Origin: Fasciola hepatica
Taxonomy: Eukaryota > Platyhelminthes > Trematoda > Plagiorchiida > Fasciolidae
Assembly: GCA_948099385.1 (NCBI GenBank)
Contig: CANUEZ040000207.1
Span: 62,001-126,000, forward strand
DNA: 64,000 bases
Direction: 5' to 3'
Each line of letters begins with the position of its first letter. Position 1 is the first letter of the stretch. The notes under the pieces were generated by a model. It was not told the DNA's origin. It did not search any database and saw only the letters and a program-made list of their open reading frames with translations. This document shows, piece after piece, positions 9,901 to 21,534 of the stretch. The translations under genes were made by a program, and so were the position numbers.

Positions 9901-11796
9901 TACTCAAAACCCTCAAGATGCTTTTGTTACAGTGGACTAACTTGAGGTCTGTTGAAGAAGATACACACAGGTTTGCTTATCGGTCCTCAAGCTTCCGACC
10001 TGATACTGTAGCCTACCGAATCCACTAAACAGCTTCAGCCTTAGAACTAAAATGCAAGGTTGTCAGAGTGGTAATTTTGGATAAACAAAAATGCATTGGG
10101 CTACCTTCGTCGATGAGTGTTGCTTAGGAAGCTCTCCGTAATGAGTGTTGACCCAAAAGTTTTCAAACTGATTTCAGACGACCTCACTGATAGAAGACAG
10201 TTTTCTTGTTTCAATGACCAAAACTCCTTTTCTCTCCCAGTTGACTCTTGAGTATTACAAGACGCAGTTTCTCCTTCTTTTTTTTCTTTGTACCGGAAAC
10301 AACTTCCAATACCGTCGACTTTAATGTGCTGCAAGTGCGCCGGAAATGTAGCTTCAAAATTCGAACTACCGGCACCCGAAGGAACTTCACAAATTCAGAT
10401 CACACTAAACGAAGCTGTAAGTTGGTTCTCATCCAGCTCCCTTGTAGTGAAAGCTTTTGAATGCCAAGAAGTATCATTCTCCTAAATCGCTGGTGAACCA
10501 CATGGAGCTCTCACCAACGGGTTTTCTCCTCTATCGGCAAACAGTAAGCTTATACCAATATTGTTGTGTCAGAACAGAAACCCCTGGATTATTTCCGATC
10601 AGTGATGCCTCAATACTTCTATCTCAACAGGAAAGTAACCACAAACAAAGTGCGTAAATTGCATTTCATTGTAACAAAAAATGAACACTTTATGTAGCAT
10701 GGAGAGAGGAATTCATGGATGTATTTGATGTTATTGATTGCCCAGCGTGATGAGCAGATGTGATTGTAAAGTTGGATCACAGTACATCATAAGTCTGGTC
10801 GATTGGCGGGTTGGTTTGAAGGTTAGGCAGTCGGTTGTCTGTAAGTAGTCGATGTGAACAGTGATATGTGATGGACTGATTGGTTCATGGGTACATGCGT
10901 CACGACGGCACTGCCATGTCGAATATGCAAGCATTGTCATTGGTTAGTATTTACAAAGCACCCTCTCCGTGGGTTGAAAGAATGCGGACTGCAGCCTTGC
11001 TGATGACGTTTTCAGGAAGATTTCCAATTACCTGACAAATATCACATACGATTAAACATCTTAGTGGTACACTATCGCACAATATTTCATAATCCACGCC
11101 TGTTCAACGGACTTTTTGTGAAGTTAGAGACCTGTCATCTTTTTTCCCCTTCTAAGATTACTTTCAGTCCCAAAAAATAATTTCCAAATATGTGACTCTA
11201 TACCTTCTCTCATACTGTTTATACTGCTTTCCAGTTATTTACTCTGGCTTATTGAAGAAAACTTTAACCTCATGATAAGATTCCTAAAACGCGTCCCTAA
11301 ATGCAGTGACATATCCAGAGATACTTTTTCTGATGCTATCACCAAAATACACTTGAATGCTTCGGGCCGGTTTACTTCCATAGTACTTTCAGACATGCAT
11401 CATCCTATACAAAACGAGATTTCATAAGCTGTCTTCAACATGTGCGAGCTCAAAGTTCGTATTTCCATCTGCTCGCACTTCTGCATATAGCAATTCTGTT
11501 TAGCCGTATCATGCTCGTTTGCTTGTCGATCAAGCCAAAGTCACCACGAACTTACTCAAGTGAAAATCACCATAATATAAAATATTTCCCGACTCCGTAT
11601 TTCTGTATCCACAGATACGGTAACAATGCTGAAATTTGACCCAATCAGGTGTACTATGCTACTGCTAACTTAACTTAGTGACCACGGACAAATAAATGTA
11701 CGAACCTCAGTTGTCCCAAATGTTTACCACAACCTAGTCTTCTGGTTGACTCTTTAATAACATACCAGATTAGCTGACTCCGTCCAATTCCGTTAA
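9901..11796. other. no gene recognised
   Basis: No domain, RNA gene or clear repeat could be supported. The first few hundred bases may be a decayed continuation of the LINE. Confidence 0.4.
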
Positions 11797-11937
11797 AACC
11801 ACAGCTGATAGCTAATTGGTTGATTCCACTCCATTAGGTTAGAACAACTCTTGGCCGCTGGTTGGTTGATTTCTTTTTGGTTCAGTAAAAACAACTGTTG
11901 GCAATTGATTGGCTGATTTCATTCCTTTCAGTCACGA
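11797..11937. repeat. degenerate tandem repeat, three ~47-base units
   Basis: Three successive units share an aacnac-tgttgg start, a central attggttgatt or attggctgatt, and a t-rich end. They begin near 11797, 11842 and 11889. A fourth, weaker unit may precede them from about 11760. Identity between units is moderate, so the array is old. Confidence 0.6.
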
Positions 11938-13185
11938 ACAGACTGGGCTATCGATTACATAGATGTAGATACGCCAAAAACTGGTATTTATGGCTGTATG
12001 AGTTTGGTTTTACTGCCACAGGCAGCCAAGGGTGAACGACCAGCGATAGCCGCTTGAGGGAGGGTTGAAAGTGCTTTTTCAATTTGATAAAACGAAAAAT
12101 CTGTATGTACAATTCATTGAGAAGAATACGGAAGGAAGTGCGAAATTTACAAGATGCCGCAGGGTGAAAGAGGTCTTCAACATCTACGGATGAATCAAAA
12201 GGGAGTGGGTGAATCACATCGGATAAACGGGTACGTTCACTGGTGATTCAAATTGGAGTAAATACAGCCTTAGTCTGCCGAAACCAATCTCTTAGCTCAT
12301 GAGGAGCAAAACCCGGCAGTTCAGTAATGATGGAATGGGTATGAAGGGAGTCACTGTTTCTATTATTACCGGGTTTAATACGAGAGTGATGTGCATAACA
12401 AATAATTCCCGGGCTCACCAATTTCGTGGTTTATTGTGTATTCTTTATAAGCCCAATCGAGCAAGTCAAGGAGTGACACAGGAAGTCGATTTGGCCAGCA
12501 ATTTATATTATGGGGGCTAGGCAACAGTCGAGTGCCTCTATTACGAACATATATATTGAAAAATGCTAGAAGTAGACTGCAGCAAGTTATTAGTGATTTT
12601 TAATTCAAGTCAAGTCAAATCAAGTAATTGTCTTACGCCCCCTCAGGTGTAAATATTCAGTCTTCACATAACCGTGTACGCGTCCTCAAAAAACGGAAAT
12701 TATGCACGACAAAATAAAATGAAACACCAGGTTATTGGGTGGTAAGCCTCGCTGTTATACCAAATTTTAAGTTAGTTCTGAGATTGCAAAACCTGGATTG
12801 TGCAAATACCTAGCCAGGTGGGGAATAGTAGAACTGCTATAAGCCTTAGTGCGTGTGTAAAGATGTTCGAATTGAGAACGGGTGGAAGAAGGGCATGTGC
12901 ATTTCGCTAGGTCTTTGTGAAGAGGATGAGCAGAGTCAGTGAGAATCTTTGTAAACAGCTTTTGGCCAGCTTTGCTATGTTGGAATCTGACAAAGTGACC
13001 AAAACGCCTTCGAGGTGTACCACTGGCGGATGATAAAATCCTGAGGGATCTAGCAATGAACTGGAAACTGTGATACAACTATTATCATTCTGCTCACACA
13101 AGCCCAATTCCATACGTCAGGCTGCAATCTACTTGCAACGAACCCTCTAGCCACGTTCTAGAAGACAGCCTTTATATTAATTGTG
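11938..13185. other. no gene recognised; short CAAGT run
   Basis: A short imperfect pentanucleotide run (tcaagtcaagtcaaatcaagt) lies near 12605. Otherwise nothing could be assigned. Confidence 0.4.
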
Positions 13186-13460
13186 ATGACCGCTAGTCTT
13201 TGATCTATGCACTAATTTTGAAAAGTGATCGTTGCATATGGCAGTTCCTTAATAACATCCGTTACACTCAAGGGTCCCCAAACCTCCTGGCCGAAGCTCT
13301 GCCTCGCCCTGGACTGCATCAGGTGACAAATTCTGCCCTTTTTGCTTTAAAAATTACCGACACAAATGGAGTCATTTCTACAGCTACTCAGTGCACTCTG
13401 GTTACAGAGCAGGGTCAGTCTCCGAACCACAGAAACCCTACCAAGGTCTGCGAAATCTGA
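13186..13460 (+). pseudogene. Ty3/Gypsy fragment, end of RNase H
   Basis: The phrase SLIYAL matches the TDHKPLxxAL motif near the end of Gypsy RNase H. It is followed at the expected distance by NNIRYTQGSPNLLAEALPR, which corresponds to the conserved I-R-x-x-x-G-x-x-N-x-x-A-D-A-L-S-R element. Here D is replaced by E and S by P. The residue order and spacing are diagnostic, although the piece is short. No reverse transcriptase precedes it and no clear integrase follows. Confidence 0.6.
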
Positions 13461-14599
13461 CTATTAGGCGTGGAAGACTTCAGAAAACTGTAAGTGTTTA
13501 CCCGCTGGTGTTAGCGACGGATCCTTGAAATGACTCGTTGCGACGAGCCTTCAAACGGTGTTATTATAAAACAGTCTTGAAATCAGAAATCTGTCAGTGT
13601 TTCTTCAGCACCGATGATCACAGTGACTTTGGACTATTCTAAGACTTTCGAATAAGGTGATCTTAACCTAGTGCCGTCCTCCTGTCAAATGTTCTGTGTG
13701 GAGCTGTCGCCTTGGCGGTAGCTGAAAACATTGGTCTGTACCGGAGAATTAGAGGCTGAGTGATTAGAGCTCCAATTTGTTTACGGCCTCTACAACTTGA
13801 AGCACGCGAATGAGTTCTGCTGTTCTCTGATCTCGCCCCCGAGCACTCCTCGTGGGCAGCTGCTATTCGTGACATCCGAGAAGCCAGCCTATCCTCTCCA
13901 GCAAGCTAACCGCGTACAAGTGAAGGGGGAGAAAGTCAGAACATTACCGAACGCAAAAAGCGACTCAATGTCTGCGCCGTACAAACGGGGTTACATTTCA
14001 ACCGGTCTCCATTTTGTATTTGACACGGGTAAAAGAGGTACATGCCACGAATAGTAGAGCGGAAATGGGATTTGTGGATTTCGTTTGTTTGCGAGCAAAC
14101 GTCTCAATTTAGGTAATAAAACTTCGTTTTCGCCGTTCTACAAAAGCTTCCAAAAGAAAGTGCATGTCCTGGAGGCTTAGCCAATACCATGATCAAGAAT
14201 AGACCAAATATAACCCCAGCGAACAGTGAGAAGCCGCTTCTTATCATATTTTATTTGCATCGTGATAGCCTAAGTGACGCTCCTGGTTGCTTCCCATCTA
14301 AGTGCTGTCTCTCATGATGTACGAACCCGTTGGTGGTCCGTGGAAGTATTGAGAAACCGAATGAATGTGGTCATTGTGCCTACCGTTAAAATGTGATAGA
14401 GCGCGGTGTTGTTCAAAAAGATTTATATCGTCAACCCCAGTTGTGTGCAGTAGTGAATTTCTAGCTTTGAAAAAGCAATTGATTGCCATTCAGAATGCCG
14501 TACGAAAAATTAAACATTCGACTCTGAAATCTTATTTCCAGAATCAGACAAACAGTTGTGATTTTTTTGTGTACCCGCCCACCGGCATCCGGGTGCCGT
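13461..14599. other. no confident gene; possible decayed Gypsy tail
   Basis: Around 13800-14050 a plus-strand frame is proline- and arginine-rich, like the tail after a Gypsy integrase. That would fit the fragment upstream, but the resemblance is too weak to call. Confidence 0.3.
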
Positions 14600-15535
14600 T
14601 AGGTCGTGTTTGACAAGGATTTCCCGCTAACTCCGATGAGAACCTGCTCAGGTAGTTGATAATCCCGTTAAAAAAGGGGACACCATTAATATCGGTTTGG
14701 GCAACATATCTTCAATCGCACTTAGTTTTTTCGGATCTAGTTTGACATCTTTGCTTGTGAGAATGTGACCATGGAACTTGACTACTGTTTGACAAAATAT
14801 CAGCTTGTCGTGTTCCAGATTACCTCCATCACGGAAGCAGCGCTGCAGCAAAGAATCGAACCTTCTTTTGTGTTCCCCGATATTTTTGGCAAAAAATTAG
14901 AATATTATCTGCTACTCAGAGCAATCCAAGTAAGTTGTCTACTACTTGGCGAATCCTTTTTTGGAGTACTTCGCTCGATACCTTCAGACTGAAAGGTGAC
15001 CGCCTCCAACAGTAGAGGTCATAGAGTGTTTCAAAAGTGGTCAAATAATTTGAGGCCTCATCCAATTCTGAATACTAAAACGCTGAATCCAGATCAACTC
15101 AAATAACGCAACGCGCGCTTGTTAATTCAGTAAGGATGTAGTCGAAAACAAGTAACGAAAAGTCCTCTCGGTTGAGTGCTTTGTTAATGGTTTTGGACCA
15201 ACACAAATGCGAAGTGCCCGGATACTTTCGGCACGATCACAATTTGACTCGCCCAATTTGCCGGCTCCTCAACTTTACCGGGACATCTTTCCATTTTGGG
15301 GATGTCCAACCTTCAGGTCGTTCCCTAACTGAGTATGGAATAAGCTTTTTGGGTTATGCCACAGGTTTTGTTCATGTACCTGTTCATGTAATATCGCGAT
15401 TTCCGCAAGCTTTCCCAATTTCTCATCGGAAACAGAGGCATATTTTTCTAAGTAATATTCGACACTATCCAATATATGGGTAATTAATGAGCCATAGTGG
15501 AATGACACCAAACCCAAATTTTCCATAGGATCACA
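14600..15535 (-). pseudogene. Ty3/Gypsy reverse transcriptase (copy B)
   Basis: The minus strand is homologous to copy A at 1500-2335. The N-terminal part, 15526-15275, reads ILDSVEYYLEKY and SLFHTQLGNDLKVG, matching copy A's 2335-2100. The palm box near 14920-14900 reads VADNILIF instead of the usual VADDILIF, so a catalytic aspartate is replaced. FHGHILTSKDVKLDPKK and GIINYL follow. Frame breaks lie between these parts. The homology ends near 14600, before RNase H. Confidence 0.75.
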
Positions 15536-16080
15536 TCCTCGGATGCGAACCTAGCCCTGGCCGACCACAACAAAGTTCATGTGTGATAACTGGCCATTCT
15601 TGGGAACCACGACTTTCAGCATAGCCTCATCCCTTGGATGAACCTCTTCACCGTTCCACACAATCAGTCTCTTATGTGCTGGTTTCCATGCAATAATGAG
15701 CAGAGCTTTTGTAGGCTTGATATTCACCGATGCCCTGTGTCCAACTGGTAATCCACCTCTTCTGCTTTCACCAACACTTTGGCGAAAACACCTTTTCGCT
15801 TAGTCGGCATTTGCACCCCATTCACTCGATCTGTGTTGTGATGATTTTGTTCTTTGTCCAAAGTTTTCTTGAGAAAACATTCTGACGCGAAAAGCATGAG
15901 CTCTCACCAGTCATCACAAGTTTTTATCTTGGACAGGACAGTTGTCTCTTCCCGCGAAGTGTAGTCTGCCACAAAACTGACACTCCATCTTTGGTTCCGT
16001 GTGTGTCTCTGTTATTCTGAATAAGCCACGTGATTCAGATGCATTCCTCGTTTCTTTGCTTTCTTCGGCTGCTTTCCTGA
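15536..16080 (-). pseudogene. Ty3/Gypsy gag zinc knuckle and protease (copy B)
   Basis: Upstream of copy B reverse transcriptase on the same strand, the text contains MECQFCGRLHFAGRDNC, a CCHC-type zinc knuckle (C-x2-C-x3-H-x6-C) typical of retroelement nucleocapsid. About 200 bases further on, VFAKVLVKAEEVDYQLDTG carries the aspartic protease DTG active-site triplet (about 15740-15752). DEAMLKVVVPKNGQ and a V-V-V segment follow, as in the protease C-terminal half. Order and strand agree with gag, protease, reverse transcriptase. Stop codons and shifts interrupt it. No LTR was located. Confidence 0.7.
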
Positions 16081-16439
16081 CTTGAAAGATGTCAAAGCAT
16101 TATTAGAGTTATAATCACGGAATTTTCAACAATCTTTTATTCACCAGTATATTCAACACACCCGGACAATTGGTTTGACGGTAAAATATGCGGAATCAAT
16201 AACCAAGCTGGTTGGAAAATGTGTTCGAGTAGAAATGAAAAATGATATTCCTTGTAAAATACTACCATTCTGGATCACTCTCTAGTCAAACAATTCTGTT
16301 AAATCTGCTGGGTGCATATTTCACAAATATTCTTCAATCATTGACTTCATTCTAAGATTACTGTTATTTCAGAAGCATCATTACACTAGTCACTCAGCTA
16401 GTTTACTATCATGATGTACCGACTATTTCAGGGACGTAA

Positions 16440-16835
16440 TTGAAAAATTAGATTGGCCTACAAGCCGTCCAGATTCCTTAATAAAAAAGCTCGCGTTCTC
16501 CAAGTTACTTTGTTTTCGCCCTTTTTCCCATGTGCAGGTTAGCAACCTCAAGAATCGTTCTTCTGAAACTGTAATTTATTATGCTGATGTCGTAACTATT
16601 TGTCACACTACGTCAACCGACGAAGAATTTAATAATCTATCTGATAATCTTCGGAACTGAACAATCTTCACCTCAACTTTTCCAAGCATTCTGAAAACAT
16701 CTTCAGCCCCTTCTTACCATCTTCCCTAAATGACCAGTAAACTGAGAGCACTATCCTATTACACGGAGTTGAATCTATTAAGTACTTCGGAGTGACGGTA
16801 AGTACTGATATTCTCATGTCAATTTTGTGCTCGAA
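16440..16835 (+). pseudogene. LINE reverse transcriptase palm fragment
   Basis: A non-LTR reverse transcriptase palm is readable. LQVTLFSPFF corresponds to the QGSVLSPLLF motif. After a shift, ETVIYYADVVTICHTT corresponds to the catalytic YADD block at 16571-16600, and GVESIKYFGVTVSTDI matches the conserved K-Y-L-G-V region. The YADD box reads YADV, so the second catalytic aspartate is lost. Spacing between motifs is normal for CR1/Jockey-type elements. It lies on the same strand as the 9.4 kb fragment but is a different domain. It could come from the same family, not the same copy. Confidence 0.7.
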
Positions 16836-18188
16836 TTATGTTGACTTACATTTCAACTTCGATGGCTTAGCCAATTCCGCGTGACAGCCATGGACACACA
16901 CTGTCTCTCGTGACACAGATAGCAGTATAGCTATGTGGATACGGAACTGTTATTTGTTGTCATCATGATTGCCAATTTTCTTATTCTTTCTTCTGGTATC
17001 CTAATTTAAATGTCTATACAATTTACGGCATTGATAACCTCAAAAATATTACGAGGAAGAAACAGAATCAGTTTCGTATAGTTCGCTAAGAAGGAAAGGA
17101 AAAAGTGAATATGAAGTTATTGCAGAATTAACTAAAAGTACGCGGCTGATTTATCAGAACACTCGGTGGAGAACAAGATTGTTCTCGGTGTTTCACAACT
17201 AGCCTATTAGTGTACCATTTAATTAGCAAACAAATCCACAAAATCCTCAAGCCTCACAGGGGTAGGAACATCTCAGCACATTTATCTATCCCCCTGGAAG
17301 ACGATAGTGGCAGAAAAAGGTACTACACAATTATACTTGACTATCCTATCGCAAGTACACCCCATTCAGTCTGTCTCCTAATCCGGGGCGGCTATCTGCT
17401 TTCTGGCTACTGAAAATTATATCAGTAGTAAAACTGAAATTCGATGCATTTGGACCGTTATCGGACATATCCTTATTTGACAGACTATACATTTTCCGAT
17501 CCATCCCGGTTTCTGCCTTGGAACCGTCTCGTTTTATTATTGTTGAACACAAGGAATATATAGGATGTTCATCTGTGTATCCAGTCGTTGAACAGTTTTT
17601 TTTTGGTTTTGACTGATATGAGCGACCAAACCTCGAGACTTAAACACCTCTGATGGAATTCACCTCATATTCTGTCGACCCATACCATTACCAGTTATAC
17701 TGTCGCTCGAGATTTCGTTGCCCCAAGCGTTGAGCTCGGTACTGGGCAGGCGTTGAAGCATAGCCTGTCATCAAGACTAAGCCACTTATCGAACAATTCA
17801 TCAGACCACACTCTCACTGCATATGCTACTGATTACGATGTATAAAATTCGGAAACCCTCAGCCAATGTATTCGACAAGTACGATCGGAGCATAAAGTAA
17901 TTATTCTTATCAGATTTTCATAGTTCTTCACCGTGGAGAGCAATAATCTGGAGAAATGTTGCTTATTTTACTTTCCTTTCACGGGACAAATGGCGTAAAT
18001 TAGTTTCGCTGCCCTATCATGTAGTGTTCCTGTTATCTTAACTCCTTTCGAGTTTTACTTGTGACTCTTTGGGAGTACTTTCCTGAGAACTCCTCACAGA
18101 GACGCTTCCAGAGGAAGCCGAAAATGTTCAATTACTTAATAGCTATCCCGACTTCGAATGCGTGCTTCCCATTACAAACAAAGGTAAT
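16836..18188. other. no gene recognised
   Basis: This may contain the decayed 3' part of the LINE. No motif or repeat could be supported. Confidence 0.4.
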
Positions 18189-18420
18189 GGTATTATCCAA
18201 AACATCGACCTTCAACTATCCAACAGTCTCAGGCGTTTCCCTGGGTTCATTAACTACTATCATCGTTTTACTACATCTGCTCGTTGATCATGCATCCATT
18301 TAGAAAACTACTCAGAAAAAGCGAATTCAGTCAGTATGGCACTTGAGTCTTTTCTTCAGCTTCATGGCTCGCACATTTGAAAGCCGACACCCGAAATAAC
18401 CTCGCGTGTGTCGTTCTACG
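18189..18420 (+). pseudogene. Ty3/Gypsy fragment, end of reverse transcriptase
   Basis: The frame from 18189 reads NSLRRFPGFINYYHRF. This corresponds to the L-R-x-F-L-G-x-x-N-(F/Y)-Y-R-R-F motif at the junction of Gypsy reverse transcriptase and RNase H. Text after the stop near 18291 has the spacing of the connection domain but is too decayed to name. No other part of this copy is visible. Confidence 0.45.
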
Positions 18421-20332
18421 GAGTCGTTGATCGATGACCTTTCCGTTTTTCCTTTACACTTATCGCACGGATCACAAAGACTTTGTTCCTGTACCAGATT
18501 TCTATCGTTGTTGTCCCCTCAACAAATAACACAGACTGATGAAGAGTTGTATTTGAAATATTTCATGATGCTGCCCATTTGAGAACAAACACGTTCATAT
18601 GACAACTTAATGCCAACTAGCCAGCAGTTTGTTCCATAAATGTCAGCATCAGCTTGAGGATTTCATCACCTCTAATGGCCCTAAAGAAAAACCACGGAAT
18701 TTCCTCCAAACTACATTGTTTTGAAATAAAATAGACGTCAAGGAAGACGTCCGAACTAGTTCCGTGTAGATTGCTTCCAAAAAACTGTGAACTTGCCTTG
18801 TGACCTTTTTGTTCTCAAAAACAATTTCCCCTTTACGTTTGTTGGTTAGTTATAGTCATCTATGTGGCACATCTCCAGCCATCTTAAATCTCACGATGCA
18901 CTTCGAAATTTCCCAACCGATATCGCCCGTACAAAGTTATTTTATTCACCCTCTTGATCTCCTATGGTCGATCAATTTAAACAGTCTATGTCTTAACGAT
19001 CGCCGTAACAGGTCACCTGTTCAAGGCCATAGTGGATTGTATTTCGCTTTTTAAGCGTAGCTACTGTATTCTAACTAGTGTTTTGAAATTTTGGTTAATG
19101 AGACTTGAAGTTTTGGTTTGCCTTTCCAGCCACGGTGACACTGTGCATGCGAGCTGAACCACAGCCACCAGCTTCTATGAGTTATGTGAAAGTGCTAAAA
19201 AATTCTACATTTATTGGTAAGCAACACAGGCGAAACTTTCCCGAATATTTTCAACTCGCAGTATGCATTTACCAAACAATTTACAGAAATCAACACATCT
19301 TATTCTGAACTTGCATAAGTACCTGTTTGTTGGTTCATACTTGTGTATCTTTCGCCCATTTAGTTTAGAAAAAAAACCAACTAAATTACACACAGATGGT
19401 GCTGTGGAATGCGAAAGGGATAACAAAATTGCAGTTAAGTGGATCAATGAGATCGACATTCCAGCAGCTCTTATTGCTTCCAACGAAACCACTTTGTAAC
19501 TGATAGAATTCGTTCGGTTCACCGTACAAGAAATACTCTTGGCTGACAGGTGGCGATAGACACATGATACCAACAATGTGTGGAACAGTGCAGCAGTCTG
19601 GAATCTTAAGAACAGCAACTGACCAATCGGTTCAAGATTAACTCTAAACTGTTTGATGCAACTGATCAGTCGTGTTGTGACGCTAATTCATGTAGCATGG
19701 ACTTTCGTTCGTGGTTCATTCAAACCACATTCGTTTTGCGCTCACACGTTCGATGTCTGTCTGCATTACGCTCTGCTCTGGCCTTCTCTACCAATCACAA
19801 GCAGGTAGCTCCGCGTGTGATTTATATCGATCAACCACTTTCGTCCAGTGGACACATGCTTACGGTTGCGTGTGCTGTACCCTGATCCGGAACACAAGTT
19901 CTGCTGTGCATACGTATTTTCGTTCTCTTCACTGAGTCTTGGACACAACGAGTCGTATAGGATGAAAGGAAGTCACGGAGTGTTCTGTGAACATGGCTCT
20001 AATTTGTATAGCGTGCCATTGTGGTTAAAAGCTATAGCAGCTTCCTCGTAGTAACCAGTTATTGATCGTAGGAATTCGTGAACCAATAATTTCACCACGA
20101 CAACATGTGTGCTTATGCGTAAACAGTCCATTTTTTCAATTAGCAGTTTCCTACGAATAAATCGGGGTTCATGAGAACACTACGTGGGCTGATGTCAATC
20201 TGTTATTACTTCTACACAATTTTGTACACGCAACTAACCGTGGGGCCCTTAGAGGCTTAGCAACAGGATTGCTCTTGATAAAAATCTAAGTGAATGGGGT
20301 AAAAATAACTTGACTGTTATGAGTCAGCCAAA
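18421..20332. other. no gene recognised
   Basis: Open frames on both strands near 19200-19620 and 19700-19950 lack domain resemblance and are not called. Confidence 0.4.
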
Positions 20333-20500
20333 ATCACGAAAAAATCTATTGTCACCCTTAAATGTACTTTCGGTCGTTGTCCTTGCTCGGTTGGCGAGAA
20401 TTATTTGCAGCACCTCTACTTCTGGTGCAGTAATCGCATGTATTTTGTGAGTAGAAATAAATATCGTCTGTTTTGCTAATCAAATTGAATGCAATCCTCT
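20333..20500. repeat. direct repeat, first copy (168 bases)
   Basis: This segment is about 95% identical to 21292-21459, with only about five substitutions over the central 130 bases. The two copies are in the same orientation, with about 790 bases between them. On the minus strand both encode a string like KTDDI(F/Y)FYSQNTCDYCTR, ending at the same stop. Confidence 0.9.
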
Positions 20501-21291
20501 GATACAGAGGTGGATAGTACCTGTGACACTGTGCATATGTAGAAAACGGTCCGGATGTGCAAGGTGCAAGGTGCTCCCAGGGTGTGCTCGGTGGTCTAAC
20601 GATATAGTGCGGTGGCAGCTGGGCTGTGGCGGGGAAAATCTCAGTGAAATTTTCTTATTATGTAAACATACAGTCATTGGACAACAGAGTCAGAAATATA
20701 AATGTAGAGTGCACATGCACTGTACATCATAAAAACGTGGATCGGAACTGCGTCAGCCTATTAGAAACGGAGAACTAGGGCATAATTGCTCGATGTCCAT
20801 GATACACGTGGACGCTACTCATCAGTAGAATAAGTGAGAATGTCATCAGAATACAAATTACGAACAACTAATTTTCAACACCTGCACTACCTTATTTCAG
20901 CAAACTCAGTGAGGGATTTTTGGGGTACTGAAAAGGCCTTGATGCGTTTAATTTAGTCGCATCTTTTTTCTTGTGCTTTCGACCCTCATTGCAGGTACTG
21001 TAAGAAGTAGTGAATGCTGAGACTATCGAATAAGGAAGATGACTGCTGCTCTGAGCTGGCTGAATCGTCGAAACAGTCTAAGGTGCACCACGGTCTGAAA
21101 CTTTTTCCACCGTATGACCTTGTTGTGCAAGTTTTAGCAATCAGAATGAGAGAGTACATACGTTCGTTACTCAGTATAGCTCTGGTTTTACTCTGTTTTT
21201 ATTCAACCCAAGTTATCTAGTTTTATCAAGACCAAATATTCTAGTTAAGATGGATTCTGAACGACAATCGGCTGGTGCGACGTGTTCAGTA

Positions 21292-21459
21292 ATTTCACGA
21301 AAAAATCTGTTGTCACCCTTAAATGTACTTTCGGTCATTGTCCTTGCTCGGTTGGCGAGAATTGTTTGCAGCAGCTCTACTTCTGGTGCAGTAATCGCAT
21401 GTATTTTGTGAGTAGAAAAAAATATCGTCTGTTTTGCTAATCAATCGATCGCATCCTCT
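21292..21459. repeat. direct repeat, second copy (168 bases)
   Basis: This is the partner of 20333-20500. On the minus strand the homologous block begins at an ag dinucleotide followed by aggat in both copies, which would suit duplicated exons with acceptor sites. It could equally be a local duplication or the ends of a short LTR-like element. Confidence 0.9.
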
Positions 21460-21534
21460 AACATTTTTCGAAGCAGCAGCAGCAACGACCCAGAAAACCA
21501 AGACGATATTGAGCAGACAAATTTGACGGAACAT
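21319..21534 (-). CDS. candidate small secreted protein
   Basis: A 71-codon frame starts with ATG at 21534. Its N-terminus MFRQICLLNIVLVFWVVAAA is a good signal-peptide shape (basic residue, hydrophobic core, small residues near the likely cleavage site). The mature part has four cysteines or so in a short basic chain and ends RKYI. Its second half lies in the 168-base direct repeat. Of the four substitutions that fall in the shared coding part, two are silent and two conservative, a faint hint of constraint. No family is recognised. Chance occurrence is possible at this length. Confidence 0.3.
   Translation of the reverse strand: MFRQICLLNIVLVFWVVAAAASKNVRGCDRLISKTDDIFFYSQNTCDYCTRSRAAANNSRQPSKDNDRKYI

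Noticed and set aside
20333..21459. A miniature LTR element (TRIM) bounded by the 168-base direct repeats
   Set aside because: No target-site duplication, no tg...ca ends at the true homology limits, and no primer-binding site were seen. Duplication is a simpler reading.
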